Source: Pseudomonas sp. (GTDB lineage: Bacteria > Pseudomonadota > Gammaproteobacteria > Pseudomonadales > Pseudomonadaceae). From it: 39,758 bases of DNA. Positions 1 through 7,846 of the stretch are shown piece by piece; positions within the stretch are counted from its first letter, which is position 1, and the number at the start of each line of letters is the position of its first letter. The position numbers were made by a program, and so were the translations under genes. The notes under the pieces are model-generated. The model did no database searches and was not told where the DNA came from. It worked only from the letters and a program-made list of their open reading frames with translations. The stretch is taken from positions 1-39,758 of the forward strand of contig NZ_JAUYGD010000040.1 in NCBI RefSeq assembly GCF_030690725.1, written 5' to 3'.

Positions 1-393
1 GGCTGGTTGAAGACCGGCGACATCGCGGTGATCCAGGAAGACGGTTACATGCGTATCGTCGACCGCAAGAAGGACATGATTCTGGTGTCCGGCTTCAACG
101 TCTATCCGAACGAGCTGGAAGATGTGCTGGCCACCCTGCCGGGCGTGCTGCAGTGTGCAGCCATCGGTGTGCCGGACGAGAAGTCGGGTGAAGCGATTAA
201 GATCTTCGTGGTGGTCAAGCCAGGTGAAACCCTGACCAAAGAGCAGGTTATGGAGCACATGCGCGCCAACGTCACCGGTTACAAGGTGCCGAAAGCCGTG
301 GAGTTTCGCGACGTATTGCCGACCACCAACGTCGGCAAGATCCTGCGCCGCGAACTGCGTGACGAAGAACTGAAGAAACTGGGCGAGAAGTAA
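1..393 (+). CDS. fadD: Long-chain acyl-CoA synthetase, C-terminal end (partial)
   Basis: The gene enters from the left edge already in frame, and 130 residues are visible. They form the C-terminal subdomain of an AMP-forming acyl-CoA ligase. The GWLKTGDIA motif, the hinge segment [20 protein letters not shown] and the terminal GKILRRELR, which carries the conserved catalytic lysine, are all present. Such enzymes activate fatty acids with ATP and CoA for beta-oxidation and act at the inner membrane. The [12 protein letters not shown] signature is typical of the FadD branch. Pseudomonads often carry two tandem fadD paralogues, and I cannot tell which one this is. A strong terminator follows 75 nt after the stop, so this is the last gene of its transcript. 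Confidence 0.9.
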   Translation, partial: GWLKTGDIAVIQEDGYMRIVDRKKDMILVSGFNVYPNELEDVLATLPGVLQCAAIGVPDEKSGEAIKIFVVVKPGETLTKEQVMEHMRANVTGYKVPKAVEFRDVLPTTNVGKILRRELRDEELKKLGEK

Positions 394-468
394 ACGTCCA
401 GCTAAACAAAACCTATGTCCAGCCACTTGTTAATACATAGTTGGATCTTTTCAGGTTGCGGCCACATC

Positions 469-496
469 AATACCCCTTTATGAGGGGTATTTTTTT
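469..496 (+). terminator. Intrinsic terminator after fadD
   Basis: A 9-bp perfect stem (AATACCCCT, 469-477, with AGGGGTATT, 483-491) has a 5-nt loop and runs into an uninterrupted T stretch at 490-496. It closes fadD and insulates it from the toxin-antitoxin-like genes downstream. Confidence 0.9.
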
Positions 497-653
497 AACC
501 GGAAAATATGCTGGCTCTAACGCAACTCGGCATCCGAAGCCCCGCTTTAGGAGCGTCGAACCATTTACGGAGCGGTTGCCGTTTTGTTATTTAGGCTGTG
601 TCGTAGGTGTCAAGCGAAATGTGGTAAATTGTATGCGCGCAGAGGGATACACC

Positions 654-1061
654 GTGAGCAAACCAGTTCAACATAAAACTACGCGGCTCACCGCCGGCAA
701 AAAACCGTCGATTACCATCCATAGTGAGGACGGTAAGATTACGGCTTTTCTGTCGAATGCTGACGCTGTAGTTGAGCGGCATGCCACTAAAAGCCTCGCA
801 GGTAGCACTTTTAGTCAAAGCTGGGTGCTCAATGCTCATCGTTCAGCGCGTGCACCGCACTTGTCGAACGTCGAGCGCGAGCTGGCGGAGCTCAAGAGGG
901 TCGTTGCGGCACTGGCCGTTCGATCTGTTGCGCATGAAGAGAAGGCGGTTGGTTTTGACGTCGAGGGCATGACTGTGCTTGATGCCAACACGGCATACCA
1001 ACTGCTGGATACCCCCCCAGAGCCCACTGAGGCGCTTCGCAACCTGCTTGTCTTGCGCTAA
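654..1061 (+). CDS. Putative antitoxin with DUF1778/TacA-like C-terminus
   Basis: This encodes 135 residues and is not clearly recognised as a whole. The GTG at 654 is chosen because AGAGGG lies 7 nt upstream; an in-frame ATG at 633 has no Shine-Dalgarno. Residues 1-70 are basic and Ser/Thr-rich and match no family I know. Residues 70-90 can form a short amphipathic coiled coil (NVERELAELKRVVAAL). Residues 107-132 end in LLDTPPEPTEALRNLL, which closely resembles the C-terminal tail of DUF1778 antitoxins (TacA/AtaR, often LDxPPxPNxALRxLL), the part that wraps and neutralises a GNAT toxin. The ribbon-helix-helix DNA-binding domain usual in that family is not visible. Its stop codon lies 8 nt before a TacT-like acetyltransferase, the standard antitoxin-toxin order. 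The antitoxin role is inferred from that order plus the tail motif. Confidence 0.55.
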   Translation: MSKPVQHKTTRLTAGKKPSITIHSEDGKITAFLSNADAVVERHATKSLAGSTFSQSWVLNAHRSARAPHLSNVERELAELKRVVAALAVRSVAHEEKAVGFDVEGMTVLDANTAYQLLDTPPEPTEALRNLLVLR

Positions 1062-1069
1062 GGGCATTT

Positions 1070-1579
1070 ATGCACTTCATTACCGTCGACTTCGACAAGT
1101 CGATTGAACGCTCTGTCTTTGATTGCGAAGTGCACTCTGCCCTAAATACGTACATTGCCCAGCACGCAGGGCAAGATGAGAAACGCAATGTTTCACGCAC
1201 ATTTATGTATGTCGAAGACGGGGTGTTGCTGGGCTACTACAGCTTGGCGAATGCCTCCGTAGCACTCGAAGAACTCAGTGAAGAGCAGAAAAAGAGGATG
1301 CCTCGGTACCCTATGCCGGCAGTGCTGTTGAGTCGTCTGGCGGTTGACAAGGGTATGCAGGGTGTGGGGCTTGGCCAACGGCTGATGTCAGACTTTTTCC
1401 GCCGCGTGTATACGGTTTCTAAGCAATCAGGTGTGGCTTTTGTTGTGGTCGACGCGAAAGACCAGGAAGCTGCCGATTACTACCAGCGCAAGCTGGGGTT
1501 TGTGCCGTCAACGAATAACCCACTGCGCCTGGTGCTCTCTACTGCAACTTTGATCCAGGCGTTCAAGGATAAGGAATAA
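1070..1579 (+). CDS. GNAT acetyltransferase, TacT/AtaT-like toxin
   Basis: This encodes 169 residues, the normal length for toxin-type GNATs. The acetyl-CoA pyrophosphate-binding loop is Q97-G-V-G-L-G102, inside RLAVDKGMQGVGLG. A conserved VVVDAKD strand follows, then DYYQRKLGF, whose second tyrosine (Y138) corresponds to the catalytic tyrosine of TacT. The N-terminal CEVHSALNTYIAQHAGQDEKRN segment is typical of the family. Known members acetylate the amino group of aminoacyl-tRNAs and stop translation; this is family knowledge, and the target here is untested. A ribosome-binding site (AAGGG, 1060-1064) overlaps the stop of the upstream gene, so the two are probably co-translated. An ordinary small-molecule acetyltransferase is possible but less likely given the partner gene. 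Confidence 0.82.
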   Translation: MHFITVDFDKSIERSVFDCEVHSALNTYIAQHAGQDEKRNVSRTFMYVEDGVLLGYYSLANASVALEELSEEQKKRMPRYPMPAVLLSRLAVDKGMQGVGLGQRLMSDFFRRVYTVSKQSGVAFVVVDAKDQEAADYYQRKLGFVPSTNNPLRLVLSTATLIQAFKDKE

Positions 1580-1685
1580 CTTCTCGGCTAACCCTCAAGG
1601 CCTTTGATTTTGTCGCGAGCATAGCTGACACCTTATCTAGTAATAGTAAGGGGCGCGATTGGTCTTTTGCCAGCTACTCACTCGG

Positions 1686-2063
1686 TTAGCCCGTGCGCCA
1701 GGTGATTTCCTCCACCCCATCGGCACTGATACGCATCCAGCGGTCGGCTTGCTCGTCGCTTTCTTCTTCCTGCCAGCCGCCCGGTGCGCAACGCACTTCA
1801 ACATTCAGGGCGGTGAAGGCGGCTTGGGCGCAGGCCAGGTCGTCAGCCCAGGGTGTGGCGTCGCTTTCCAGGAACAGGCTGTTCCATTTGCCGACAGCCT
1901 TGGGCAGCCAGGTGACAGGTACGTCACCGGCCATGCACTTATAGGTCTGGCCTTTCTGCTGCCAGGGCGTGCAGTTGCCCAGTGCGCTGTTAAGCCACTC
2001 GCCGATGGCGGTGTGGTCGGCGTCTTTCAGGTAAATCTCGATATCCGGTTGGCGCATGGTCAT
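1686..2063 (-). CDS. Conserved hypothetical protein coupled to rlmA
   Basis: This encodes 125 residues of unknown function. There is no signal peptide, membrane segment or recognisable domain. It is acidic and rich in tryptophan (WLNSALG, PWQQKGQTY, VTWLPKAVGKWNS, PGGWQE), suggesting a small soluble cytoplasmic protein. Its ATG overlaps the rlmA stop in an ATGA arrangement, so it is very likely translated by termination-reinitiation from rlmA. From memory a small hypothetical gene also lies beside rlmA and dapE in other pseudomonads, which would support it as a real gene. It ends 106 nt from the convergent GNAT gene, and I see no clear terminator in that gap. Confidence 0.75.
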   Translation of the reverse strand: MTMRQPDIEIYLKDADHTAIGEWLNSALGNCTPWQQKGQTYKCMAGDVPVTWLPKAVGKWNSLFLESDATPWADDLACAQAAFTALNVEVRCAPGGWQEEESDEQADRWMRISADGVEEITWRTG

Positions 2064-2863
2064 AGTCTCTCGATCCAGTCGTAGCGGATGGCAACAGTCA
2101 CGTCGCAGGGTTCGGCGATTACCGCCGCGCGCTTCTCGGCGCTGGCGCGCCAGCCGTGCGGGGTCATGGCCAGCAGGTCGGCGCGGGCCTCGCTGCTTTG
2201 CAGGTGCAGATTAAAGGTCAGGGTCTCGCTGTGGGCCAGGCGCATGCCATCGGGGATCAGCTCCAGGTGCTTCTGATCATCGTAGTCGCGCACTTCGTCA
2301 TACAGCTTCTGCCGCAATTCCATCAGATGCTCACTGGTCGGCCCCATACGCAGCAGGCCGCCGCCGGGGGCGAGCAGGCGTTTGGCTTCCTGCCAATCCA
2401 GTGGGCTGAAGACGCTGGCCAGCAGTTGGCAGCTGGCGTCACTCAGCGGCACGCGAGCCATGCTCGCCACCAGCCAGTTGAGCTGGGGCGCGCGCTTGCA
2501 GCCGCGTTTGATCGCCTCGCGGGAGATATCCAAGGCGTAGCCGTCGGCTTGCGGCAGGGCGTCGGCAATCTGCGCGGTGTAGTAACCCTCGCCGCAACCG
2601 ATATCCAGCCAGCGCGCCGGGTTATAACCGGCCGCCAGTTCGGCCAGGCGCTTGGCCAGCGGCGCGTAATGACCGCCGTCGAGAAAGCGCCGCCGGGCTT
2701 CGACCATGGCGGCGTTGTCGCCTGGGTCGCGGCTGTTCTTATGCTGCACCGGCAGCAGATTCAGGTAACCCTGGCGTGCACGGTCGAAGCGGTGGTTGGC
2801 CGGGCAGGTGACGCCGTTATCGAGCGTTTGCAGCGGCGCCTGGCAGATGGGGCAGATCAACAT
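2060..2863 (-). CDS. rlmA: 23S rRNA (guanine-N1)-methyltransferase RlmA
   Basis: This encodes 267 residues, matching the family. An N-terminal zinc finger (C4, C7, C20, H24 in CPICQAPL...CPANHRFD) is followed by a class I Rossmann methyltransferase domain with SAM motif I at [11 protein letters not shown] (about residues 84-94). RlmA(I) methylates N1 of G745 in helix 35 of 23S rRNA, at the peptide exit tunnel; that specificity is family knowledge. The start overlaps the end of dapE by 7 nt and its stop overlaps the next gene by 4 nt, so dapE-rlmA-hypothetical form one tight operon. Confidence 0.93.
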   Translation of the reverse strand: MLICPICQAPLQTLDNGVTCPANHRFDRARQGYLNLLPVQHKNSRDPGDNAAMVEARRRFLDGGHYAPLAKRLAELAAGYNPARWLDIGCGEGYYTAQIADALPQADGYALDISREAIKRGCKRAPQLNWLVASMARVPLSDASCQLLASVFSPLDWQEAKRLLAPGGGLLRMGPTSEHLMELRQKLYDEVRDYDDQKHLELIPDGMRLAHSETLTFNLHLQSSEARADLLAMTPHGWRASAEKRAAVIAEPCDVTVAIRYDWIERL

Positions 2864-4014
2864 GCGAGCAGATTGACCAAGGTTTGATAGTAAATTTCGG
2901 TCAGCACATCCAGATCACTGGCCAGTACGCGCTCGTCGACCTGGTGGATGGTGGCGTTGACCGGGCCGAGTTCGACCACTTGGGTGCCGAGGGTGGCGAT
3001 AAAGCGTCCGTCGGAGGTGCCGCCGCTGGTCGAGGGTTTGGTGTCGCGACCGGTGACAGCCTTGATGCTGGCGGCCACGGCGTCGAGCAGGGCACCCGGC
3101 TCGGTGAGGAACGGCAGGCCGGAGAGGGCCCAGTCCAGGTGGTAATCCAGACCGTGCTTGGCGAGGATTGCCTCGACGCGCTGCTGCAGGCCTTCGACCG
3201 TGGATTCGGTGGAGAAGCGGAAGTTGAATACCGCCGTCAGCTCGCCAGGGATCACGTTGGTCGCGCCGGTACCGGCGTTGAGGTTGGAAATCTGGAAGCT
3301 GGTGGGCGGGAAGAAGGCGTTGCCGTCATCCCAGTGCTCAGCAGCCAGTTCGGCCAAGGCCGGCGCGGCCAGGTGAATCGGGTTGCGGGCCAGGTGCGGG
3401 TAGGCCACGTGGCCTTGCTTGCCGCGTACGCTGAGGGTGCAGCCGAGCGAGCCACGGCGGCCGTTTTTCACCACGTCACCGACCAGGGTGGTGCTCGACG
3501 GTTCGCCAACGATGCACCAGTCCAGGCGCTCGTTACGTGCGCGCAGGCGTTCAACCACGGCCTTGGTGCCGTGGTGCGCCGGGCCTTCTTCGTCGCTGGT
3601 GATCAGAAAGGCGATACGGCCCTTATGGTCCGGGTATTCGGCGACAAAGCGCTCAACGGCGATGATCATCGACGCCAGGCTGCCTTTCATGTCCGCCGCG
3701 CCACGGCCGCAGAGCATGCCGTCTTCGTCGATCAGGGCATTGAATGGCTGATGCTGCCAGTTCTGTACCGGGCCGGTGGGCACCACGTCGGTGTGGCCGG
3801 CAAAGCACAGCACAGGACCCTCTTGGCTGCCGTGGCTGGCCCAGAAATTGTCCACTTCCTCGATCCGCATCGGTTCGATGGTAAAGCCGCAGGCAGCCAG
3901 ACGACGTGTCATCTGTTCCTGACAGCCTTCATCCAGCGGCGTAACGGACGGGCGACGAATCAGCTCGCAGGCAAGCTCCAGCGTCGGGGAGAGGGGCGTG
4001 GCGTTGACGGTCAT
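2857..4014 (-). CDS. dapE: Succinyl-diaminopimelate desuccinylase
   Basis: This encodes 385 residues of the M20 metallopeptidase family. Zinc ligands and catalytic residues are visible: H74 and D76 in [11 protein letters not shown]108 in [10 protein letters not shown], and E142/E143 in SDEEG. DapE hydrolyses N-succinyl-L,L-diaminopimelate to L,L-diaminopimelate and succinate, in the succinylase branch leading to lysine and peptidoglycan. It heads the dapE-rlmA-hypothetical operon. A terminator 50 nt upstream (4055-4084) separates it from the ndvB-like gene, so it should have its own promoter; on the minus strand a TAAGAT sits at 4056-4051, but I find no convincing -35 box. Two other genes of the same pathway, dapD and dapC, lie further right in this window. 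Confidence 0.97.
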   Translation of the reverse strand: MTVNATPLSPTLELACELIRRPSVTPLDEGCQEQMTRRLAACGFTIEPMRIEEVDNFWASHGSQEGPVLCFAGHTDVVPTGPVQNWQHQPFNALIDEDGMLCGRGAADMKGSLASMIIAVERFVAEYPDHKGRIAFLITSDEEGPAHHGTKAVVERLRARNERLDWCIVGEPSSTTLVGDVVKNGRRGSLGCTLSVRGKQGHVAYPHLARNPIHLAAPALAELAAEHWDDGNAFFPPTSFQISNLNAGTGATNVIPGELTAVFNFRFSTESTVEGLQQRVEAILAKHGLDYHLDWALSGLPFLTEPGALLDAVAASIKAVTGRDTKPSTSGGTSDGRFIATLGTQVVELGPVNATIHQVDERVLASDLDVLTEIYYQTLVNLLAC

Positions 4015-4054
4015 TGCGGCTCCGGGGCGGCATCAAGCGGAAAGGCCGCCATCT

Positions 4055-4084
4055 TAAAGCAAAACGGCGGCCATTGGCCGCCGT
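4055..4084 (-). terminator. Intrinsic terminator after the ndvB-like gene
   Basis: A perfect 9-bp GC-rich stem (ACGGCGGCC, 4064-4072, with GGCCGCCGT, 4076-4084) closes on a 3-nt loop. Read on the minus strand it is followed by TTTTGCTTT. It lies 24 nt past the glucan synthase stop and upstream of dapE. Confidence 0.85.
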
Positions 4085-4107
4085 CTGGCATTCAAGCGCG
4101 GCTGTAA

Positions 4108-6702
4108 TCAGCTGGCCGCAGCGGTTTCCTGCGATCTGGCCTGCGGCGCCGGCAGCGACGACAGCAGGGCCATGATCAGCGCCGCCAGGTAGGGCAGCGA
4201 TTGCACTAGGAGCATGGCCACCCAGAACTTCACGTCGGCGCTGGGCAAGCCCTGAACGATGCTGATGCCGATGGCCGAACCCCACAGCAGCAGCATGATA
4301 AACACCTCTTCGCGGGCCTCGGCCAAGGCCACCAGAATGCCGTGGTTGCTGGCCATCTTCGGTGTGCGGAAGAACGGGATGGTCTTGGTAAAGGTGCCGT
4401 AGAGCACCGCCTTGGCAATCGTGTGCGACAGCGCCAGGCCCGCCAGCGCCGCCTGGAATGAGCGCACCAGATCGACGCCCATGGCCTTGCGGTAGAGGAA
4501 CAGGATCTTGCCCAGCTTGAAGAAGAACAGCGCCAACGGCGGGATGGCGAAGATCATCAGCGGCGGGTCGACCCGCTGCGGCACGATAATCATCGCCGCC
4601 GACCAGAGCAGCGCACCGACGGTGAAGAAGATATTCAGGCCATCGGCGATCCATGGCAGCCAGCCGGCGACAAAGTGATAGCGCTGACCGGTCTTGAGTT
4701 CGGAATCCTTGCCGAGGAACAGGCTGCGCGCATGACCCTTCATGATCTGAATGGCGCCGTAGGCCCAACGGAAGCGCTGCTTCTTGTAGTCGATAAAGGT
4801 GTCCGGCATCAGCCCCTGGCCAAAGCTCTGGTGGGCATAGGCGGCGGAGTAGCCTTTCTCGAACACGCGCAGGCCCAGTTCGGCATCTTCACAGATGGTC
4901 CAGTCGGCCCACTTCAGTTCGTCCATCACCGTGCGGCGGATCATGGTCATGGTGCCGTGCTGGATGATCGCGTCGCGGTCGTTGCGCGTCACCATGCCGA
5001 TATGGAAGAAGCCTTTGTATTCGGCGTAGCAGAGTTTCTTGAAGATATTCTCGTTGCCGTCGCGGTAATCCTGTGGCGACTGCACCACGGCAATCTGCGG
5101 ATCACTGAAGTGCGGCACCATGTACTTGAGCCAGTTCTTGTCGACGCAATAGTCGGCGTCGATCACCGCCACCACTTCGGCATCTGGCGCGGTATGCGGC
5201 AGGATGTAGTTCAGCGCGCCGCCCTTGAAACCGGCAATCGGCGCGACGTGGAAGAAGCGGAAGCGCGGCCCCAGGACTTTGCAATAGGCCTCTACCGGCT
5301 CCCACACGGCCGGGTCCTTGGTGTTGTTGTCGATGATGATGACTTCGTAATCCGGGTAATCCAGCGCGGCCAGGGCGTCGAGGGTCTGTTTGACCATCTC
5401 CGGTGGCTCGTTGTAGCAGGGCACGTGGACCGAGACCTTGGGCCGGTAGGCACTGTCGGCTAGCACCGGCTGGAACGGCCGGCGGCGCGTACGGGTCCAG
5501 GCGGTTTCGGCCAGCTCGTGGGCTTCGGTGAGCAGCACGATAAACACGCCGAAGGCGCCGATACCCAGCAGCAGACCGACCAGGGTGCTGAACCATGTGC
5601 TGTATTGCTGGCTGTAGTCGTAGCCGATCCACACCAGGGCGGAGCCGCCGGCGAAGGCGACAACGGTAAGGAAGGTGCGGCCGCGCTGGCGCAGGGCGCT
5701 GCCGTCGATCAGCATCAGGGCGAGGCTGAGCAGGGCCAGTACCACCGAGGCGATGGCCAGCAAACGCCACTGCGGAATTGCCACCACCGGTCCTTCGAAG
5801 GCGAACTTGGCCTGGCGATCGAGGTTGTACACGCCCCAGTAGGCACCGACCGAGCCTTCATCGCTGGCCTTCCACGGCTGGTCGAAGGCTTCGATAACGA
5901 AGTAGTTGTAGCCCTTGGCGTTCAGCGCGTTGACCAGGGTGCGCAGGTAGATGGCCTGATCCGCCTGGGAAGCATCGGCGCCGCCGCGCATGCGTCCGTT
6001 ACTCGGCCAGCCGACCTCGGAGAGCAGCAGGGGCTTTTTCGGGAAGAGTTTTTTCAGGTCCTTGGCGCGTTCGAGGACGAACTCGGTGGCGTCTTCCATC
6101 GGCACAAACTCCCAGTAGGGCAGTACGTGGGCCGCGACCAGGTCGGTGTGTTGTGCCAGTTCCGGGTATTCCTGCCAGATGTGCCACTGCTCGGAGGTGG
6201 TCACCGGCACCTTGACTGCTGCGCGCACGCGGTCGATGTAAGCAATCAGGTTCTCTGGGGTTACTTCGCTGCGGAACAGGGCTTCGTTACCGACCACCAC
6301 GCGCACCACGCTGCGTGAGTTGTTGGCAATTTCGATGGCTTTGACGATTTCCCGCTCGTTGCGCTCCAAGTCCGGACTGATCCAGATACCCAGGGTTACG
6401 CGCAGGCCGAACTCTTCGGCCAGCAACGGGATATTGCCCAGCGGGCCGTCTACCGAGTAGGTGCGGATGTTGTCGGTTTGCGTACTCAGCAACTCCAGGT
6501 CGGCACGCATTTGCTCATCGCTGGGGTAGGTGTCCTGCTGCGGGTTCTGCCCGGCGCGGAAGGGTGAAAATGAAAATCCGGAGATTTGTTCCGGCCAGTC
6601 CGGTGCGGTTACCGGGCGGTTGTACAGCGCCCAGATACCGGTAAACACGGCGGCAATTGCCAGGAACATGACCAGGTTCAGTCCAAACTTACGCGAAGGC
6701 AT
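4108..6702 (-). CDS. ndvB: Membrane beta-glucan synthase, GH17-like plus GT2 domains
   Basis: From the ATG at 6702 this is 864 residues. A 33-residue upstream extension is open but has non-coding character, and the protein proper starts MPSRKFGLNLVMFLAIA, a membrane anchor. A periplasmic-type GH17 domain follows, with glutamates in VVVGNEALF (about E140) and LLSEVGWPSNG (about E229). After two to three membrane helices comes a GT2 synthase domain (D,D in VIDADYC at about 515-517, ED at about 606, QRFRW at 642-646), then about four more helices. The architecture matches P. aeruginosa NdvB, linked to cyclic beta-1,3-glucans and biofilm-specific antibiotic tolerance. The exact glucan made here is inferred. 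It is divergent from tcdA and ends at its own terminator. Confidence 0.85.
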   Translation of the reverse strand: MPSRKFGLNLVMFLAIAAVFTGIWALYNRPVTAPDWPEQISGFSFSPFRAGQNPQQDTYPSDEQMRADLELLSTQTDNIRTYSVDGPLGNIPLLAEEFGLRVTLGIWISPDLERNEREIVKAIEIANNSRSVVRVVVGNEALFRSEVTPENLIAYIDRVRAAVKVPVTTSEQWHIWQEYPELAQHTDLVAAHVLPYWEFVPMEDATEFVLERAKDLKKLFPKKPLLLSEVGWPSNGRMRGGADASQADQAIYLRTLVNALNAKGYNYFVIEAFDQPWKASDEGSVGAYWGVYNLDRQAKFAFEGPVVAIPQWRLLAIASVVLALLSLALMLIDGSALRQRGRTFLTVVAFAGGSALVWIGYDYSQQYSTWFSTLVGLLLGIGAFGVFIVLLTEAHELAETAWTRTRRRPFQPVLADSAYRPKVSVHVPCYNEPPEMVKQTLDALAALDYPDYEVIIIDNNTKDPAVWEPVEAYCKVLGPRFRFFHVAPIAGFKGGALNYILPHTAPDAEVVAVIDADYCVDKNWLKYMVPHFSDPQIAVVQSPQDYRDGNENIFKKLCYAEYKGFFHIGMVTRNDRDAIIQHGTMTMIRRTVMDELKWADWTICEDAELGLRVFEKGYSAAYAHQSFGQGLMPDTFIDYKKQRFRWAYGAIQIMKGHARSLFLGKDSELKTGQRYHFVAGWLPWIADGLNIFFTVGALLWSAAMIIVPQRVDPPLMIFAIPPLALFFFKLGKILFLYRKAMGVDLVRSFQAALAGLALSHTIAKAVLYGTFTKTIPFFRTPKMASNHGILVALAEAREEVFIMLLLWGSAIGISIVQGLPSADVKFWVAMLLVQSLPYLAALIMALLSSLPAPQARSQETAAAS

Positions 6703-6893
6703 AGTGTGCAGGTCCAGCGAAGGGGCAATAAAAAGCGACGAGCGTCGGGTGGCGCATGCTACGCCGCCGCCATTGGGCTGTATAGCGTGGCGGGTCGGCA
6801 TATTGATGGGACGATGGGCGGCCTTGAAGGTTCCTCTGGTGGCTATGTGCTATTGCTGTTCATCGGTTAGGTCGGTTTAGACTCAGACAGCGC

Positions 6894-6922
6894 TTGGGCG
6901 CAGCTTGCCGACTACCTATAAT
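6894..6922 (+). promoter_or_regulatory. Sigma-70 promoter of tcdA
   Basis: A consensus -10 box TATAAT (6917-6922) lies 17 nt downstream of TTGGGC (6894-6899). Transcription would begin near 6929, 25 nt before the ATG at 6954. This rules out the longer tcdA reading frame that opens at 6894. Confidence 0.75.
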
Positions 6923-6953
6923 GCGCGCCGCTTGTGGCTTGCGAGAGAGAAAA

Positions 6954-7775
6954 ATGCCTGTGGATGAACAACGCTTTGCCGGAATCGCACGACTGTATGG
7001 CCGCGAGGGTGCCGAACGGCTGGCGGCTGCGCATGTGGCGGTGGTTGGCATTGGCGGCGTGGGCTCCTGGGCTGCGGAAGCCTTGGCGCGTTCCGGGGTT
7101 GGTGAGATATCCCTGTTCGATCTGGATGATGTCTGCGTCAGCAACAGCAACCGCCAGCTGCATGCCCTCGATAGCACGGTCGGTCAGCCCAAGGTTGAGG
7201 TGATGGCGGCGCGTATTCGCGCAATCAATCCGGCCTGCGTGGTGCATGCGGTGGCGGATTTTGTGACCCGCGAGACCATGGCCGAGTACATCACCGAGCA
7301 GCTGGATGCGGTGATCGACTGCATCGACAGTGTCAACGCCAAGGCCGCGCTGATTTCCTGGTGCAAGCGGCGCAAGATTCAGGTGATCACCACCGGCGGC
7401 GCAGGCGGGCAGATCGACCCGACGCAGATCCAGGTCGGCGATCTAAACAAGACCTGGAACGATCCGCTGGCCTCCAAGGTGCGTTCCACCCTGCGCCGCG
7501 ACTACGGTTTCTCGCGCACGCCAGGGCGCAACTACAGCGTGCCGTGCGTGTATTCCAGCGAGCAGCTGCGCTATCCCAAGCCCGACGGCACGGTGTGTCA
7601 GTACAAGGGCTTTGTCGGCGAAGGGGTCAAGCTCGACTGCGCCGGCGGTTTTGGTGCGGTGATGATGGTGACCGCCACCTTCGGCATGGTGGCCGCTGCG
7701 CGCATCGTCGATAAATTGGTCGCCGGTACGCGGCGACCGGCGGAGCGGCGGCCCGCAAATGTTGATGTTGGCTAA
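6954..7775 (+). CDS. tcdA: tRNA threonylcarbamoyladenosine dehydratase
   Basis: This encodes 273 residues of the E1-like ThiF/MoeB superfamily. The nucleotide-binding loop VGIGGVGSW is at about 31-39, followed by the conserved DLDDVCVSNSNRQ adenylation segment. TcdA (CsdL/YgdL) uses ATP to cyclise t6A37 of ANN-decoding tRNAs to ct6A. The start at 6954 follows GAGAGA and lies just downstream of a TATAAT promoter. In E. coli it works with the CsdA/CsdE sulfur-transfer pair; here csdE and csdA lie just downstream on the opposite strand, separated by one transport gene. Confidence 0.95.
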   Translation: MPVDEQRFAGIARLYGREGAERLAAAHVAVVGIGGVGSWAAEALARSGVGEISLFDLDDVCVSNSNRQLHALDSTVGQPKVEVMAARIRAINPACVVHAVADFVTRETMAEYITEQLDAVIDCIDSVNAKAALISWCKRRKIQVITTGGAGGQIDPTQIQVGDLNKTWNDPLASKVRSTLRRDYGFSRTPGRNYSVPCVYSSEQLRYPKPDGTVCQYKGFVGEGVKLDCAGGFGAVMMVTATFGMVAAARIVDKLVAGTRRPAERRPANVDVG

Positions 7776-7846
7776 GATGTAAAGAATGACCGGTTGCGGT
7801 CGATGTTCAGCAGGGATGTGCTGGTAGTTCTCTTTTGAGGTGTGCT

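Noticed and set aside
441..653. N-terminal extension of the putative antitoxin frame back to 441
   Set aside because: It runs through the fadD terminator hairpin and has no ribosome-binding site. The GTG at 654 has a good one.
1630..1651. ACCTTA/TAAGG pairing downstream of the GNAT gene considered as a terminator or attachment site
   Set aside because: Only five pairs with a long loop, and no matching direct repeat was found on the left side of the module.
2884..4107. 407-codon plus-strand frame over dapE
   Set aside because: Antisense to a well-supported gene, and ends with the dapE upstream region; no motifs.
6703..6801. 33-residue upstream extension of the ndvB-like gene
   Set aside because: Composition is unlike a membrane-anchor start, and the membrane helix begins just after the ATG at 6702.
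7788..7801. GACCG/CGGTC hairpin after tcdA considered as a terminator
   Set aside because: The stem is only 5 bp and no T tract follows. tcdA and the binding-protein gene may be co-transcribed.
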